Assembly: GCA_030123645.1 (NCBI GenBank)
Contig: JASJYE010000199.1
Span: 1-5,322 of the forward strand
Source: Candidatus Hydrogenedentota bacterium
GTDB lineage: Bacteria > Hydrogenedentota > Hydrogenedentia > Hydrogenedentales > GCA-2746185
Reading direction: 5' to 3'
Length of the DNA stretch: 5,322 nucleotides
Below the pieces are notes generated by a model. It worked only from the letters and a program-made list of their open reading frames with translations. It had not been told where the DNA came from and did no database searches. Position 1 is the stretch's first letter. Every line of letters begins with the position of its first letter. Made by a program: the position numbers and the translations under genes. This document shows, piece after piece, positions 1 to 5,322 of this stretch.

Positions 1-117
1 GCGCGATCAGCCAGCACGCATGAATGCGGGAAACTTCACAAGAGAGATGTGCGAACCGGGACATAATTTGATCATATTCAGAACCGATGAGAGAAAAACG
101 AACGGGCCTTGCAAGCA
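1..117. other. Non-coding flank downstream of the response regulator gene
   Basis: I see no supportable gene here. On the minus strand, a reading frame overlapping the response regulator stop (TAG-TG at 116-120) stays open to the window edge. It is only about 39 codons, has no ribosome binding site and matches nothing I recognise. A run of five T residues follows the stop on the minus strand (94-98 on the plus strand reads aaaaa), but no convincing GC-rich hairpin precedes it, so I do not call a terminator. Confidence 0.5.
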
Positions 118-1656
118 CTACTTGTCCGGCTTGAGCTCAAGATCTCGATAGCGATGAATCTCCCCGCTCTCGATCATATGGATAAACAAGGCGACCACCT
201 CGGGGTCAAGCTTGTCGTGGGCGCAGAATCTAAGCTCGTCTACGATCTCCTCTGCAGACAGACCCTTGCGATAGGCACGGTCGCCGGACATTGCATCGTA
301 TGTATCCGCCACCGCCAGCACACGCACTCGATCGTCGATCGCCCCCTCCCGCAGACCGTCCGGATATCCGGAGCCGTCCAGGCGCTCATGATGCGACCGC
401 ACCAGCGCAAGATGCTCCGGCTTCAGGAATCCGACCGGCGCCAGCACATCGTAACCTACCACAGGGTGGAGCTTTATGGCCTCCCACTCGGCGTAAATGA
501 GCGGTTCCACTTTATTTAAAATGGCATCGCTCACGCCTATCTTGCCCACGTCGTGCAGCATCGCCCCAAGCCGCATCGTTTCCACGTCTTTCGAGGGCAT
601 CCCCAGCTGGATGCCGGCCGCGACCGAGTAATTCCGCACCCGCTCGCTGTGGCCGTGCGTGTACGGGTCCTTCGCCTCCAGCACCAAGGCCATCGATTTC
701 AACGTGTCCAGGTGCGCGCTTTCCAGGTCCTTGAGCAGATGCACGTTCTCGAGTGCCACAGACGCATGCTTTGCAACGATGCTCAGCGCCTTCAAGTCTC
801 CATCCGTGAATAAGAATCCATCCTTCTTTTGGCTGACGTTCAAAACGGCGATCACGTGTGGTTTGCTGCGCGTATTGGGCTTGCTGGTATACGTGTCCAG
901 CATGAGATTGTGTTCTAAGGGGAGCGAAATGAATGAGTGATCTTTGAGCCGGCGGCTAAGTTTCACCAGCTCCGGGCTATCTTGAATGTTCTGTATGCAA
1001 AGCGGAAGACTATGCTCTGCGACCCATCCTGCGATGCTCTTCCCATAGGGGACTACCGCGTCCTTCGCTTCATCCGGCAGGCCGACACTGATGGCCACCT
1101 GCAGCGCCTGGCCGTTTTCGGTCGTCAGCATAATCGAGCCGCGCGCCGCCTCGACGTGCTCCAACGAAGCGTGCAGCACAAAGTCCAGAAGATGGTCCTC
1201 TTCGTGAATAGCGGCGATCGTCTCACTGATCCTGAACGTTTGCTTCAGGTCGCGAAGGCGCGCATTCTCTCTCAACAGGCGATGGCGCTCGAGGGCATTG
1301 TCTATGGCGACTCTGATTTCGCCAATACTGAAGGGTTTCAGAACATAGTCGTAAGCCCCCTCTTTGACCGCCGCCCGGGCCGTCTCCAGCGTGGCATGGC
1401 CCGTCATGACAATCGGAATGACATCGGGGGATACGTGACGCGCCTCACGGATTAGCTCGATGCCGTCCATCTCAGGCATCATGATGTCCGTGAAAAGCAT
1501 TGCGAAATCGGGCCGCTCTCTCAGGCACTCAAGTGCGTGCAGCCCATCCCTCGCGGCCTCGACGTCGTAGCCCTCTTCCGTGAGAATCTCCGTCATCAGA
1601 TCGCGAATGACGGCCTCGTCGTCCACCACCAAAATGCTGGTGCAATCCGTGTCCAT
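118..1656 (-). CDS. REC-GAF-HD-GYP response regulator, predicted c-di-GMP phosphodiesterase
   Basis: A 512-residue cytoplasmic signalling protein expected to hydrolyse cyclic di-GMP under phosphorelay control. Residues 6-120 form a receiver domain: acidic pair D12/D13, phospho-acceptor D57 in FTDIMMPEMDG, T85 and K107 (LKP). A charged, probably coiled-coil linker (about 112-145) leads to a GAF-like sensor domain (about 145-302). The HD-GYP domain spans about 318-500, with H336 in GHSERV, the HD pair H368/D369 followed by GKIG, H397 (KLHP), H422/H423 and the GYP triplet at 430-432 in DGSGYPDG, then D451 in ADTYDAM. All the metal-binding and signature residues I can check are present, so activity is likely. 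There is no DNA-binding or GGDEF output domain. The start is fixed by the receiver strand beginning near residue 7; a G-rich stretch just upstream may serve as ribosome binding site. No partner histidine kinase is in the window, so its input is unknown. Confidence 0.93.
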   Translation of the reverse strand: MDTDCTSILVVDDEAVIRDLMTEILTEEGYDVEAARDGLHALECLRERPDFAMLFTDIMMPEMDGIELIREARHVSPDVIPIVMTGHATLETARAAVKEGAYDYVLKPFSIGEIRVAIDNALERHRLLRENARLRDLKQTFRISETIAAIHEEDHLLDFVLHASLEHVEAARGSIMLTTENGQALQVAISVGLPDEAKDAVVPYGKSIAGWVAEHSLPLCIQNIQDSPELVKLSRRLKDHSFISLPLEHNLMLDTYTSKPNTRSKPHVIAVLNVSQKKDGFLFTDGDLKALSIVAKHASVALENVHLLKDLESAHLDTLKSMALVLEAKDPYTHGHSERVRNYSVAAGIQLGMPSKDVETMRLGAMLHDVGKIGVSDAILNKVEPLIYAEWEAIKLHPVVGYDVLAPVGFLKPEHLALVRSHHERLDGSGYPDGLREGAIDDRVRVLAVADTYDAMSGDRAYRKGLSAEEIVDELRFCAHDKLDPEVVALFIHMIESGEIHRYRDLELKPDK

Positions 1657-1682
1657 GCACCCCCCCGGGTTCCTATGCCGCT

Positions 1683-1691
1683 ATCATAGCA
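1683..1691 (-). promoter_or_regulatory. Candidate extended -10 promoter for the HD-GYP gene
   Basis: Read on the minus strand, this is TGC followed by TATGAT, a close match to the sigma-70 extended -10 element (TGn-TATAAT). Transcription would begin near 1676 and leave a leader of about 20 bases before the ATG at 1656. No good -35 box is seen 17 bases upstream, which is tolerated with an extended -10. The site would let the regulator be expressed independently of the thiolase. This is motif recognition by eye only. Confidence 0.35.
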
Positions 1692-1737
1692 CATCGAGGC
1701 GGACCGCGCAGCGATTCAGTTTTCGCGTCCGTGCTTA

Positions 1738-1917
1738 CTAGCTTGCGTCGATATTCGAACTCGTTCCCACGCTTCCCAGCCTGTCCAATGCAAAAATAGC
1801 AAGGGAGACCCGCGTAAAGGGAAACGACACCCGTCGGGCCCGCCCGAAGGCCTCATGAAAGATGAAGACCGCCACGATAAGGGCCAGCGTGGGTGCGAGA
1901 TATTGTGTAGAGCCTAT
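1738..1917 (-). pseudogene. 3' remnant of a RarD/EamA-family permease gene
   Basis: The minus-strand frame ending at TAG (1738-1740) encodes about 59 residues that look like the C-terminus of a RarD-type drug/metabolite (EamA) transporter. It begins IGSTQYLAPTLAL, continues with the membrane segment LIVAVFIFHEAFGRAR, and ends SLAIFALDRL plus a short tail. The known family pattern is QY(I/L)(A/G)PT, then a helix ending in a conserved (G/H)E, then a final helix ending near (S/A)(L/M)D. Family members are about 300 residues, so roughly the first 80% is gone. An in-frame TAA sits at 1924-1926, and no ATG, GTG or TTG lies between it and the homology. The 5' break falls within about 30 bases of the thiolase stop codon. 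I infer a gene truncated by deletion or rearrangement. It should not be read as a functional small protein. Confidence 0.75.
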
Positions 1918-1951
1918 CGGCGGTTAGGGCCTGCCTGGACAGGCGGCGAGG

Positions 1952-3136
1952 TCAATTCTTGTTCTCGAGAAGGCACCCTATCCCCTGCCCACCGCCTATG
2001 CACATCGCCGCAACGCCATAACGCACGTCCCGCCGCTTCATTTCGTGGATGAGCGTGACGACGATGCGCGCACCGCTACAACCGATAGGATGTCCCAGCG
2101 CGATAGCGCCACCGTTTACGTTGACCTTTTCGATGTCTATGCCGAGCTCGCGGACCACCGCGATCGATTGCGAGGCGAAGGCCTCGTTCAACTCCCAAAG
2201 ACCGATGTCGTCTATGGTCAGGCCGTTGTTCGCCATTAATTTCCGTACAACGCCGATCGGGCCAAGGCCCATCGTCGCCGGGTCGCAGCCGCTCGATCGA
2301 AGATCGCGCAAGTACACTACATTGGTGGTTGAAAGCGATTCTGTGAGCGCGTCCTCCGCCATAAGCAACATCGACGCTGCGCCGTCATTGATGCCGGAGG
2401 CATTCGCCGCGGTGACGGTCCCGTCCTGCTTGAAGGCCGGCCGAAGCCTGCCCAGCGTTTCGAGCGTCGTTCCGGGCTTCGGATACTCGTCCGCATCAAT
2501 GACAAGCTCGCCCTTCCGCTGTTTCACCGTAACAGGGACAATTTCACTCTTGAATCTGCGGTTCTCGACGGCCTTCGCGCACTTCTCCTGGCTACTGACG
2601 GCGAAGGCGTCCTGTTCTTCACGCGAAATGCCGAATTTCTCGGCCACGTTCTCTGCGGTGATGCCCATGTGATATTGATTGAACACGTCCGTAAGGCCGT
2701 CATGCACCATGCTGTCCACCGCCTGCGCGTCGCCCAGGCGCGCCCCGCCCCGCATCGACGGCAGTAAATACGGCGCTTGCGTCATATTTTCGGTCCCGCC
2801 GGCGAGAATGATATTCGCCCTCTCGAGCAGGATGCTCTGCCAGCCGAGTTCCACGGCCTTCATGCCCGAGCCGCAGACCTTGTTCACCGTAAACGACGGT
2901 ACGCCGACCGGCACATCGACTCCCATGGCGATTTGACGTGCGGGGTTCTGCCCTAGCCCCGCCTGTAAGGCGTTGCCGAATATCACTTCCTCGACATGCT
3001 TGGGATCCACGCCCGTGCGATCAAAGGTGCCTTCGGCCGCTACGATGCCCAATTCAACGGCGCTCGTGGTTGCGAAGGCGCCGGACATTGAACCGATGGG
3101 CGTCCGGACGGCGCCGAGTAATAGAACGTTGCGCAT
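1952..3136 (-). CDS. Acetyl-CoA C-acetyltransferase (thiolase)
   Basis: A 394-residue biosynthetic/degradative thiolase, full length for the family. It catalyses the reversible condensation of two acetyl-CoA to acetoacetyl-CoA and, depending on chain-length preference, thiolysis of 3-ketoacyl-CoA. The acyl-accepting cysteine is C88 in NKVCGSGMKAV. The HMGITAEN segment (156-163) is typical of acetoacetyl-CoA thiolases such as AtoB, PhaA and ThlA. N317-E318-A319-F320, H349 in GHPIG, and the proton-donating C379 in CIGGGQG complete the active site. It is expected to be cytoplasmic, acting in short-chain fatty acid, ketone body, polyhydroxyalkanoate or isoprenoid precursor metabolism. No reductase, dehydrogenase or CoA-transferase partner is in the window, so the pathway cannot be chosen. 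The ATG is supported by a GAGGAG nine bases upstream. Both neighbours are decayed genes, yet this ORF shows no damage. Confidence 0.95.
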   Translation of the reverse strand: MRNVLLLGAVRTPIGSMSGAFATTSAVELGIVAAEGTFDRTGVDPKHVEEVIFGNALQAGLGQNPARQIAMGVDVPVGVPSFTVNKVCGSGMKAVELGWQSILLERANIILAGGTENMTQAPYLLPSMRGGARLGDAQAVDSMVHDGLTDVFNQYHMGITAENVAEKFGISREEQDAFAVSSQEKCAKAVENRRFKSEIVPVTVKQRKGELVIDADEYPKPGTTLETLGRLRPAFKQDGTVTAANASGINDGAASMLLMAEDALTESLSTTNVVYLRDLRSSGCDPATMGLGPIGVVRKLMANNGLTIDDIGLWELNEAFASQSIAVVRELGIDIEKVNVNGGAIALGHPIGCSGARIVVTLIHEMKRRDVRYGVAAMCIGGGQGIGCLLENKN

Positions 3137-3145
3137 AGGTGATTA

Positions 3146-3151
3146 CTCCTC
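3146..3151 (-). promoter_or_regulatory. Ribosome binding site of the thiolase gene
   Basis: GAGGAG on the minus strand, nine bases before the ATG at 3136. It is a strong Shine-Dalgarno match and confirms the thiolase start. The rest of the 83-base gap to the aminotransferase remnant contains an A/T-rich tract (about 3177-3187). I see no convincing promoter or terminator there. Confidence 0.75.
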
Positions 3152-3219
3152 TTGCGATGATTCAGGAAAGAGGCCCAAATATTTTTTGCGGTGTGTGGAT
3201 CCGGATATGCTAGAGGAAA

Positions 3220-3417
3220 TCAGCGCATCACTTCCACAACACGGTCGATTTCCTCAAAAGTGCTGCAGAAGTCCGGCGAAATCCTCAGATAGGTCGGGAC
3301 GGCCAGGCGCGGTAATGGCGCTACACCGGCATGTGCCATGTATCTGTGCTTAGCTGCCGTCGGGAACTGCTCCCGGCGAAAGGTATCGTCCTCTTGAATG
3401 CGGTCGAGAAAGGTCAA
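3220..3417 (-). pseudogene. Class V aminotransferase remnant with a large in-frame internal deletion
   Basis: This 65-codon frame starts with TTG and ends with TGA. Residues 1-40 resemble the N-terminus of class V (cysteine desulfurase-like, PLP-dependent) aminotransferases: a short helical lead, then REQFPTAAKHRYMAHAGVAP, matching the family pattern in which an FP...(Y/F)(L/M)xHAG(V/A)xPLP segment opens the fold. Residues 43-65 resemble the extreme C-terminus of the same family, LRISPDFCSTFEEIDRVVE, matching (V/L)R(I/V)SPHFYNTxEEIDR. In intact proteins of about 370-390 residues these two segments are separated by roughly 300 residues, including the PLP-binding lysine. The junction lies near 3285-3297. 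The deletion kept the reading frame, and the start, ribosome binding site and stop remain, so a short inactive peptide could still be made. It sits 43 bases downstream of thiD and probably belonged to that transcription unit. The specific substrate of the ancestor cannot be told. Confidence 0.78.
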
Positions 3418-3425
3418 AGGGTAAT

Positions 3426-3430
3426 CTCCT
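3426..3430 (-). promoter_or_regulatory. Ribosome binding site of the aminotransferase remnant
   Basis: AGGAG on the minus strand, eight bases before the TTG at 3415-3417. It decides the unusual TTG start, because no ATG lies at the right place for the N-terminal homology. Its good spacing indicates that the translation signals survived the loss of the gene body. Confidence 0.6.
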
Positions 3431-3460
3431 GTTGGTACCCGAAACTAAGCTCAGAAAAAT

Positions 3461-4270
3461 TCATTCGGGAGGGCCTATGTTCCAGAAATGGTTCAACGGA
3501 CCCGGCCCCTTTCCAAGATCGAATCCGTGCTGGATGGCCCCGGTAAGGTATTCTTTTGCATCTCCGATGGCGTCGCGAACGTTCAGGCCCTTGGCGAGTT
3601 TCGCCGTGATCGCAGCCGAGTAAGTGCATCCCGTGCCGTGCGTATTTGGGGTGTCGATCCGGGGCGCGGAGAACGTTTCAAATTCTGAGCCGTCGTATAG
3701 CACGTCAATCGCGTCACTGCCCTCTATGTGCCCACCCTTCACCAGAACGTGTCTCGCGCCGAGATCGTGGATCGCACGCGCGGCCTCGCGCATGCCGGCC
3801 ACATCCGATACAGCCTGCCCTGAGAGGGCCTCGGCCTCGGCCGCATTCGGTGTGACGACCAACGCCAAGGGCAGGAGCCTCGTCGTCAGGATCTGGATTG
3901 CGTCCGGCTGAAGCAGCGCTTGGCCCGTTTCGGAAACCATCACCGGATCGAGCACATACTTCTCGATGCGATAATGCGCGATGCGATCGGCGACTGCTTC
4001 GATAATGGCGCCATTGGCGAGCATGCCGCTCTTCGCGGCGTCCACACCGAGGTCTTCGACGACGACGTCTATCTGCCGGGAAACCATTTCAGGCGGCAGA
4101 TCCTGGAGACTGTGGACAGCGGTGGTATTCTGGGCCGTTACAGACGTAACGCAAGCCATACCATATACTTGTAGCGCTGTAAAGGTCTTCAGATCCGCCT
4201 CGATTCCTGCCCCGCCGCTGCTGTCGCTCCCGGCGATCGTGAGTGCTCGAGGAGGAGACGGGGGGGCCAT
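3461..4270 (-). CDS. thiD: Hydroxymethylpyrimidine / phosphomethylpyrimidine kinase
   Basis: A 269-residue ribokinase-superfamily enzyme that phosphorylates 4-amino-5-hydroxymethyl-2-methylpyrimidine (HMP) and then HMP phosphate to HMP diphosphate, the pyrimidine half of thiamine. The N-terminal substrate motif is AGSDSSGGAGIEADLKT (13-29). DPVMVSETG (108-116) and VTPNAAEAEAL (139-149) are the usual nucleotide-binding segments, and HGTGC (211-215) gives the anion hole and the C215 conserved in ThiD. Length is normal (about 260-270). The ATG is one base after the transporter's TGA, with no strong Shine-Dalgarno, pointing to translational coupling. The conserved first strand begins at residue 8, so no later start is possible. 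No thiE, thiC or other thiamine gene is present and I see no TPP riboswitch. ThiD family members sometimes act on pyridoxal or related ring alcohols, but the SDSSGGAGI motif favours HMP. Confidence 0.92.
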   Translation of the reverse strand: MAPPSPPRALTIAGSDSSGGAGIEADLKTFTALQVYGMACVTSVTAQNTTAVHSLQDLPPEMVSRQIDVVVEDLGVDAAKSGMLANGAIIEAVADRIAHYRIEKYVLDPVMVSETGQALLQPDAIQILTTRLLPLALVVTPNAAEAEALSGQAVSDVAGMREAARAIHDLGARHVLVKGGHIEGSDAIDVLYDGSEFETFSAPRIDTPNTHGTGCTYSAAITAKLAKGLNVRDAIGDAKEYLTGAIQHGFDLGKGPGPLNHFWNIGPPE

Positions 4271-4271
4271 G

Positions 4272-5252
4272 TCAGCTTAGAATCCCTGCGATGCACGCGG
4301 TCATGAACACGGCCAGCGTCCCGGCGATCATGGCCTTGAAACCGAGTTTAGTGATCTCCCTCCGGCGCTCCGGCACGAGGCTGGCCAGCCCTGCGATGAG
4401 AATGCCCAAGCTTCCTGGATTCGCGAAGCCGCATAACGCGTAGGTAGCGATCGTGACCGAGCGCGGGCTCAAGGTTCCGGCATCGATCATCCCTTTCATG
4501 TCGGAATACGCGATGAACTCGTTGATCACGGTCTTCGTAGCGAGGAGCTGCCCGACCGCACCGATGTCTTCGCGCGGCACGCCCATCAAGAACGCGAAGG
4601 GCTGAAAGAGCCAGCCCATCACCTCGGTGAAGCTATAACCGATAGCCGCATCGAAGGCGGTATTAATGAGATACACGATGCTGATGAACGCGATGAGCAA
4701 CGCGCCGATATTTAGCGCGAGCATGAGGCCCTCGGAAGCCCCGCGCGCCGCGCCATCGATAACGTTGTGGCTCTCGACTTCGATCTCCACGTGTCCAGCG
4801 AGCGTTGGCGGCGTTTCGACTTCGGGGACCATCAGTTTGGCGATCAAGATGGCCGCGGGCGCGCTCATGAGCGAGGCGGCGAGGATATGGCCGGGTTCGG
4901 CGCCGAAGGTAGCGTAGATAAGCGAGACATTGGCCGCGACGGTCGCCATAAACGCGCTCATGACGGTCAGCAGTTCCGAGCGCGTCATCGTGCGCAAGTA
5001 TCCCTTGAGCGTGGGCATGGACTCGATGCCGAAGAACACGAGCATGGCCACGCCGAAGGTCTCCGCGCCCGAGGTCCGCAAGGTCCGCCGCATCACGGCC
5101 GACATAAACCGCACGACGTACTGAATGACCCGAAGATGGTAGAGAATCCCGGCGAGACAGGACACGACGATTACGGTCGGGAGCACGGAAAACGCAACGA
5201 CGCCGTTGATGAACAATGGCCCCTCCCCGGCGGGGACCGCCGAGGCCGGCAT
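4272..5252 (-). CDS. CNT/NupC-family nucleoside transporter, N-terminus missing
   Basis: 326 residues covering the gate and C-terminal transport domains of a concentrative nucleoside transporter, an inner-membrane cation-coupled importer. Recognisable parts are VVAFSVLPTVIVVS (18-31), the first re-entrant hairpin with FFGIESMPTLKGYL (73-86), LAASLMSAPAAILIAKLMVPE (124-144), TVINEFIAYS (241-250) and CGFANPGS (274-281). By alignment from memory with Vibrio cholerae CNT, E245, N278 and S281 match the ribose-contacting Glu332, Asn368 and Ser371. The GQTE nucleobase loop of that protein is replaced by GIES (75-78), so base specificity may differ. Family members are about 400-430 residues; the first ~80-90, with the initial helices, are absent. 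In frame upstream is VYG and then TAG at 5265-5267. The ATG at 5250-5252 is therefore only the first one after a stop, lies inside a conserved region and has no clear ribosome binding site. The gene is either broken here or carries a sequence error. It is probably cotranscribed with thiD. Confidence 0.85.
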   Translation of the reverse strand: MPASAVPAGEGPLFINGVVAFSVLPTVIVVSCLAGILYHLRVIQYVVRFMSAVMRRTLRTSGAETFGVAMLVFFGIESMPTLKGYLRTMTRSELLTVMSAFMATVAANVSLIYATFGAEPGHILAASLMSAPAAILIAKLMVPEVETPPTLAGHVEIEVESHNVIDGAARGASEGLMLALNIGALLIAFISIVYLINTAFDAAIGYSFTEVMGWLFQPFAFLMGVPREDIGAVGQLLATKTVINEFIAYSDMKGMIDAGTLSPRSVTIATYALCGFANPGSLGILIAGLASLVPERRREITKLGFKAMIAGTLAVFMTACIAGILS

Positions 5253-5322
5253 CCCGTATACGGCCTACGAAGCGCAGGCCAGCGTGTCCTGGGCCGCCTG
5301 GCAGGTGCTCATCGCCGGCGTG
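5253..5322 (-). other. Probable continuation of the transporter coding region, interrupted
   Basis: Read on the minus strand, the transporter frame upstream of the ATG gives AVYG, then TAG (5265-5267), then QAAQDTLACAS and on to the window edge. Third positions there are nearly all G or C, as in the gene. A second frame gives AGLRFV, very like the (A/G)xxFVFG motif that should precede this point in CNT proteins. An indel between the two frames near 5255-5275 would join RFV to YG. The true start therefore lies beyond the right edge. Confidence 0.5.

Noticed and set aside
17..28. Short palindrome CGCAT-GA-ATGCG near the left edge
   Set aside because: The two-base loop is sterically poor, the stem is short and no T-run or known operator pattern is attached.
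1..118. Minus-strand frame starting GTG that overlaps the response regulator stop and runs to the left edge
   Set aside because: About 39 codons open by chance is unremarkable. There is no ribosome binding site, no recognisable motif, and a second frame there is almost as open.
937..1455. A long plus-strand open frame (172 codons) opposite the response regulator gene
   Set aside because: It lies wholly antisense to a gene with clear domain motifs. Its translation resembles no family I know, and G/C-rich third positions on the coding strand explain the lack of stops.
1929..1944. Inverted repeat GCCTG / CAGGC with a six-base loop just after the thiolase stop, considered as a terminator
   Set aside because: The stem is only five pairs and no T-run follows it on the minus strand. 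It may simply mark the deletion junction region.
2049..2672. A plus-strand open frame of 207 codons opposite the thiolase
   Set aside because: It is antisense to an intact, motif-complete thiolase. Low-complexity serine- and proline-rich translation is typical of a shadow frame.
3414..3629. A minus-strand frame of 71 codons overlapping the end of thiD
   Set aside because: It overlaps thiD in another frame over most of its length and shows no recognisable motif. The thiD C-terminus is normal, so no frameshift is implied.
4200..4300. TPP riboswitch ahead of thiD
   Set aside because: Only one base separates thiD from the transporter gene and no thi-box motif is visible. If a riboswitch controls the pair, it would be beyond the right edge.
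1..5322. CRISPR arrays, insertion sequences, tRNA or rRNA genes
   Set aside because: No regularly spaced repeats, transposase motifs, terminal inverted repeats or tRNA-like cloverleaf sequence were seen on either strand by eye.

Overview
All recognisable genes in this window lie on the minus strand, so they read from right to left. Base composition is mid-to-high 50s percent G+C by eye, and third codon positions are G/C-rich. The content (a REC-GAF-HD-GYP response regulator, a thiolase, ThiD and a CNT-type transporter) fits a bacterium with c-di-GMP signalling. It does not fix a phylum, and I do not assign one.

In transcription order from the right edge: (1) A concentrative nucleoside transporter (CNT/NupC family) fills 4272-5252. 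Its core and C-terminal half are intact, but an in-frame TAG at 5265-5267 cuts the readable ORF off from the N-terminal helices, which would lie at or beyond the window edge. (2) thiD (3461-4270) starts one base after the transporter stop (TGA-C-ATG), so the two are almost certainly cotranscribed and probably translationally coupled. (3) 3220-3417 holds a 65-codon remnant of a class V aminotransferase. It keeps a good ribosome binding site, a TTG start, the first ~42 residues, the last ~22 residues and the stop, but the whole middle of the protein is missing. (4) A complete acetyl-CoA C-acetyltransferase (thiolase) fills 1952-3136. (5) 1738-1917 carries the last ~60 codons of a RarD/EamA-type permease with no start and no 5' part. 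(6) A REC-GAF-HD-GYP c-di-GMP phosphodiesterase response regulator (118-1656) follows, with a possible promoter of its own. Positions 1-117 hold no gene I can support.

The main points of interest are two. First, the window carries two clear deletion remnants, one on each side of the intact thiolase, plus a transporter whose 5' end looks broken; this looks like deletional decay or, less interestingly, an assembly problem. Second, ThiD, a kinase for the pyrimidine half of thiamine, is coupled to a CNT homologue whose nucleobase-recognition loop differs from the characterised form. This suggests an import-and-phosphorylate pair whose substrate may not be an ordinary nucleoside. The second idea is inference.
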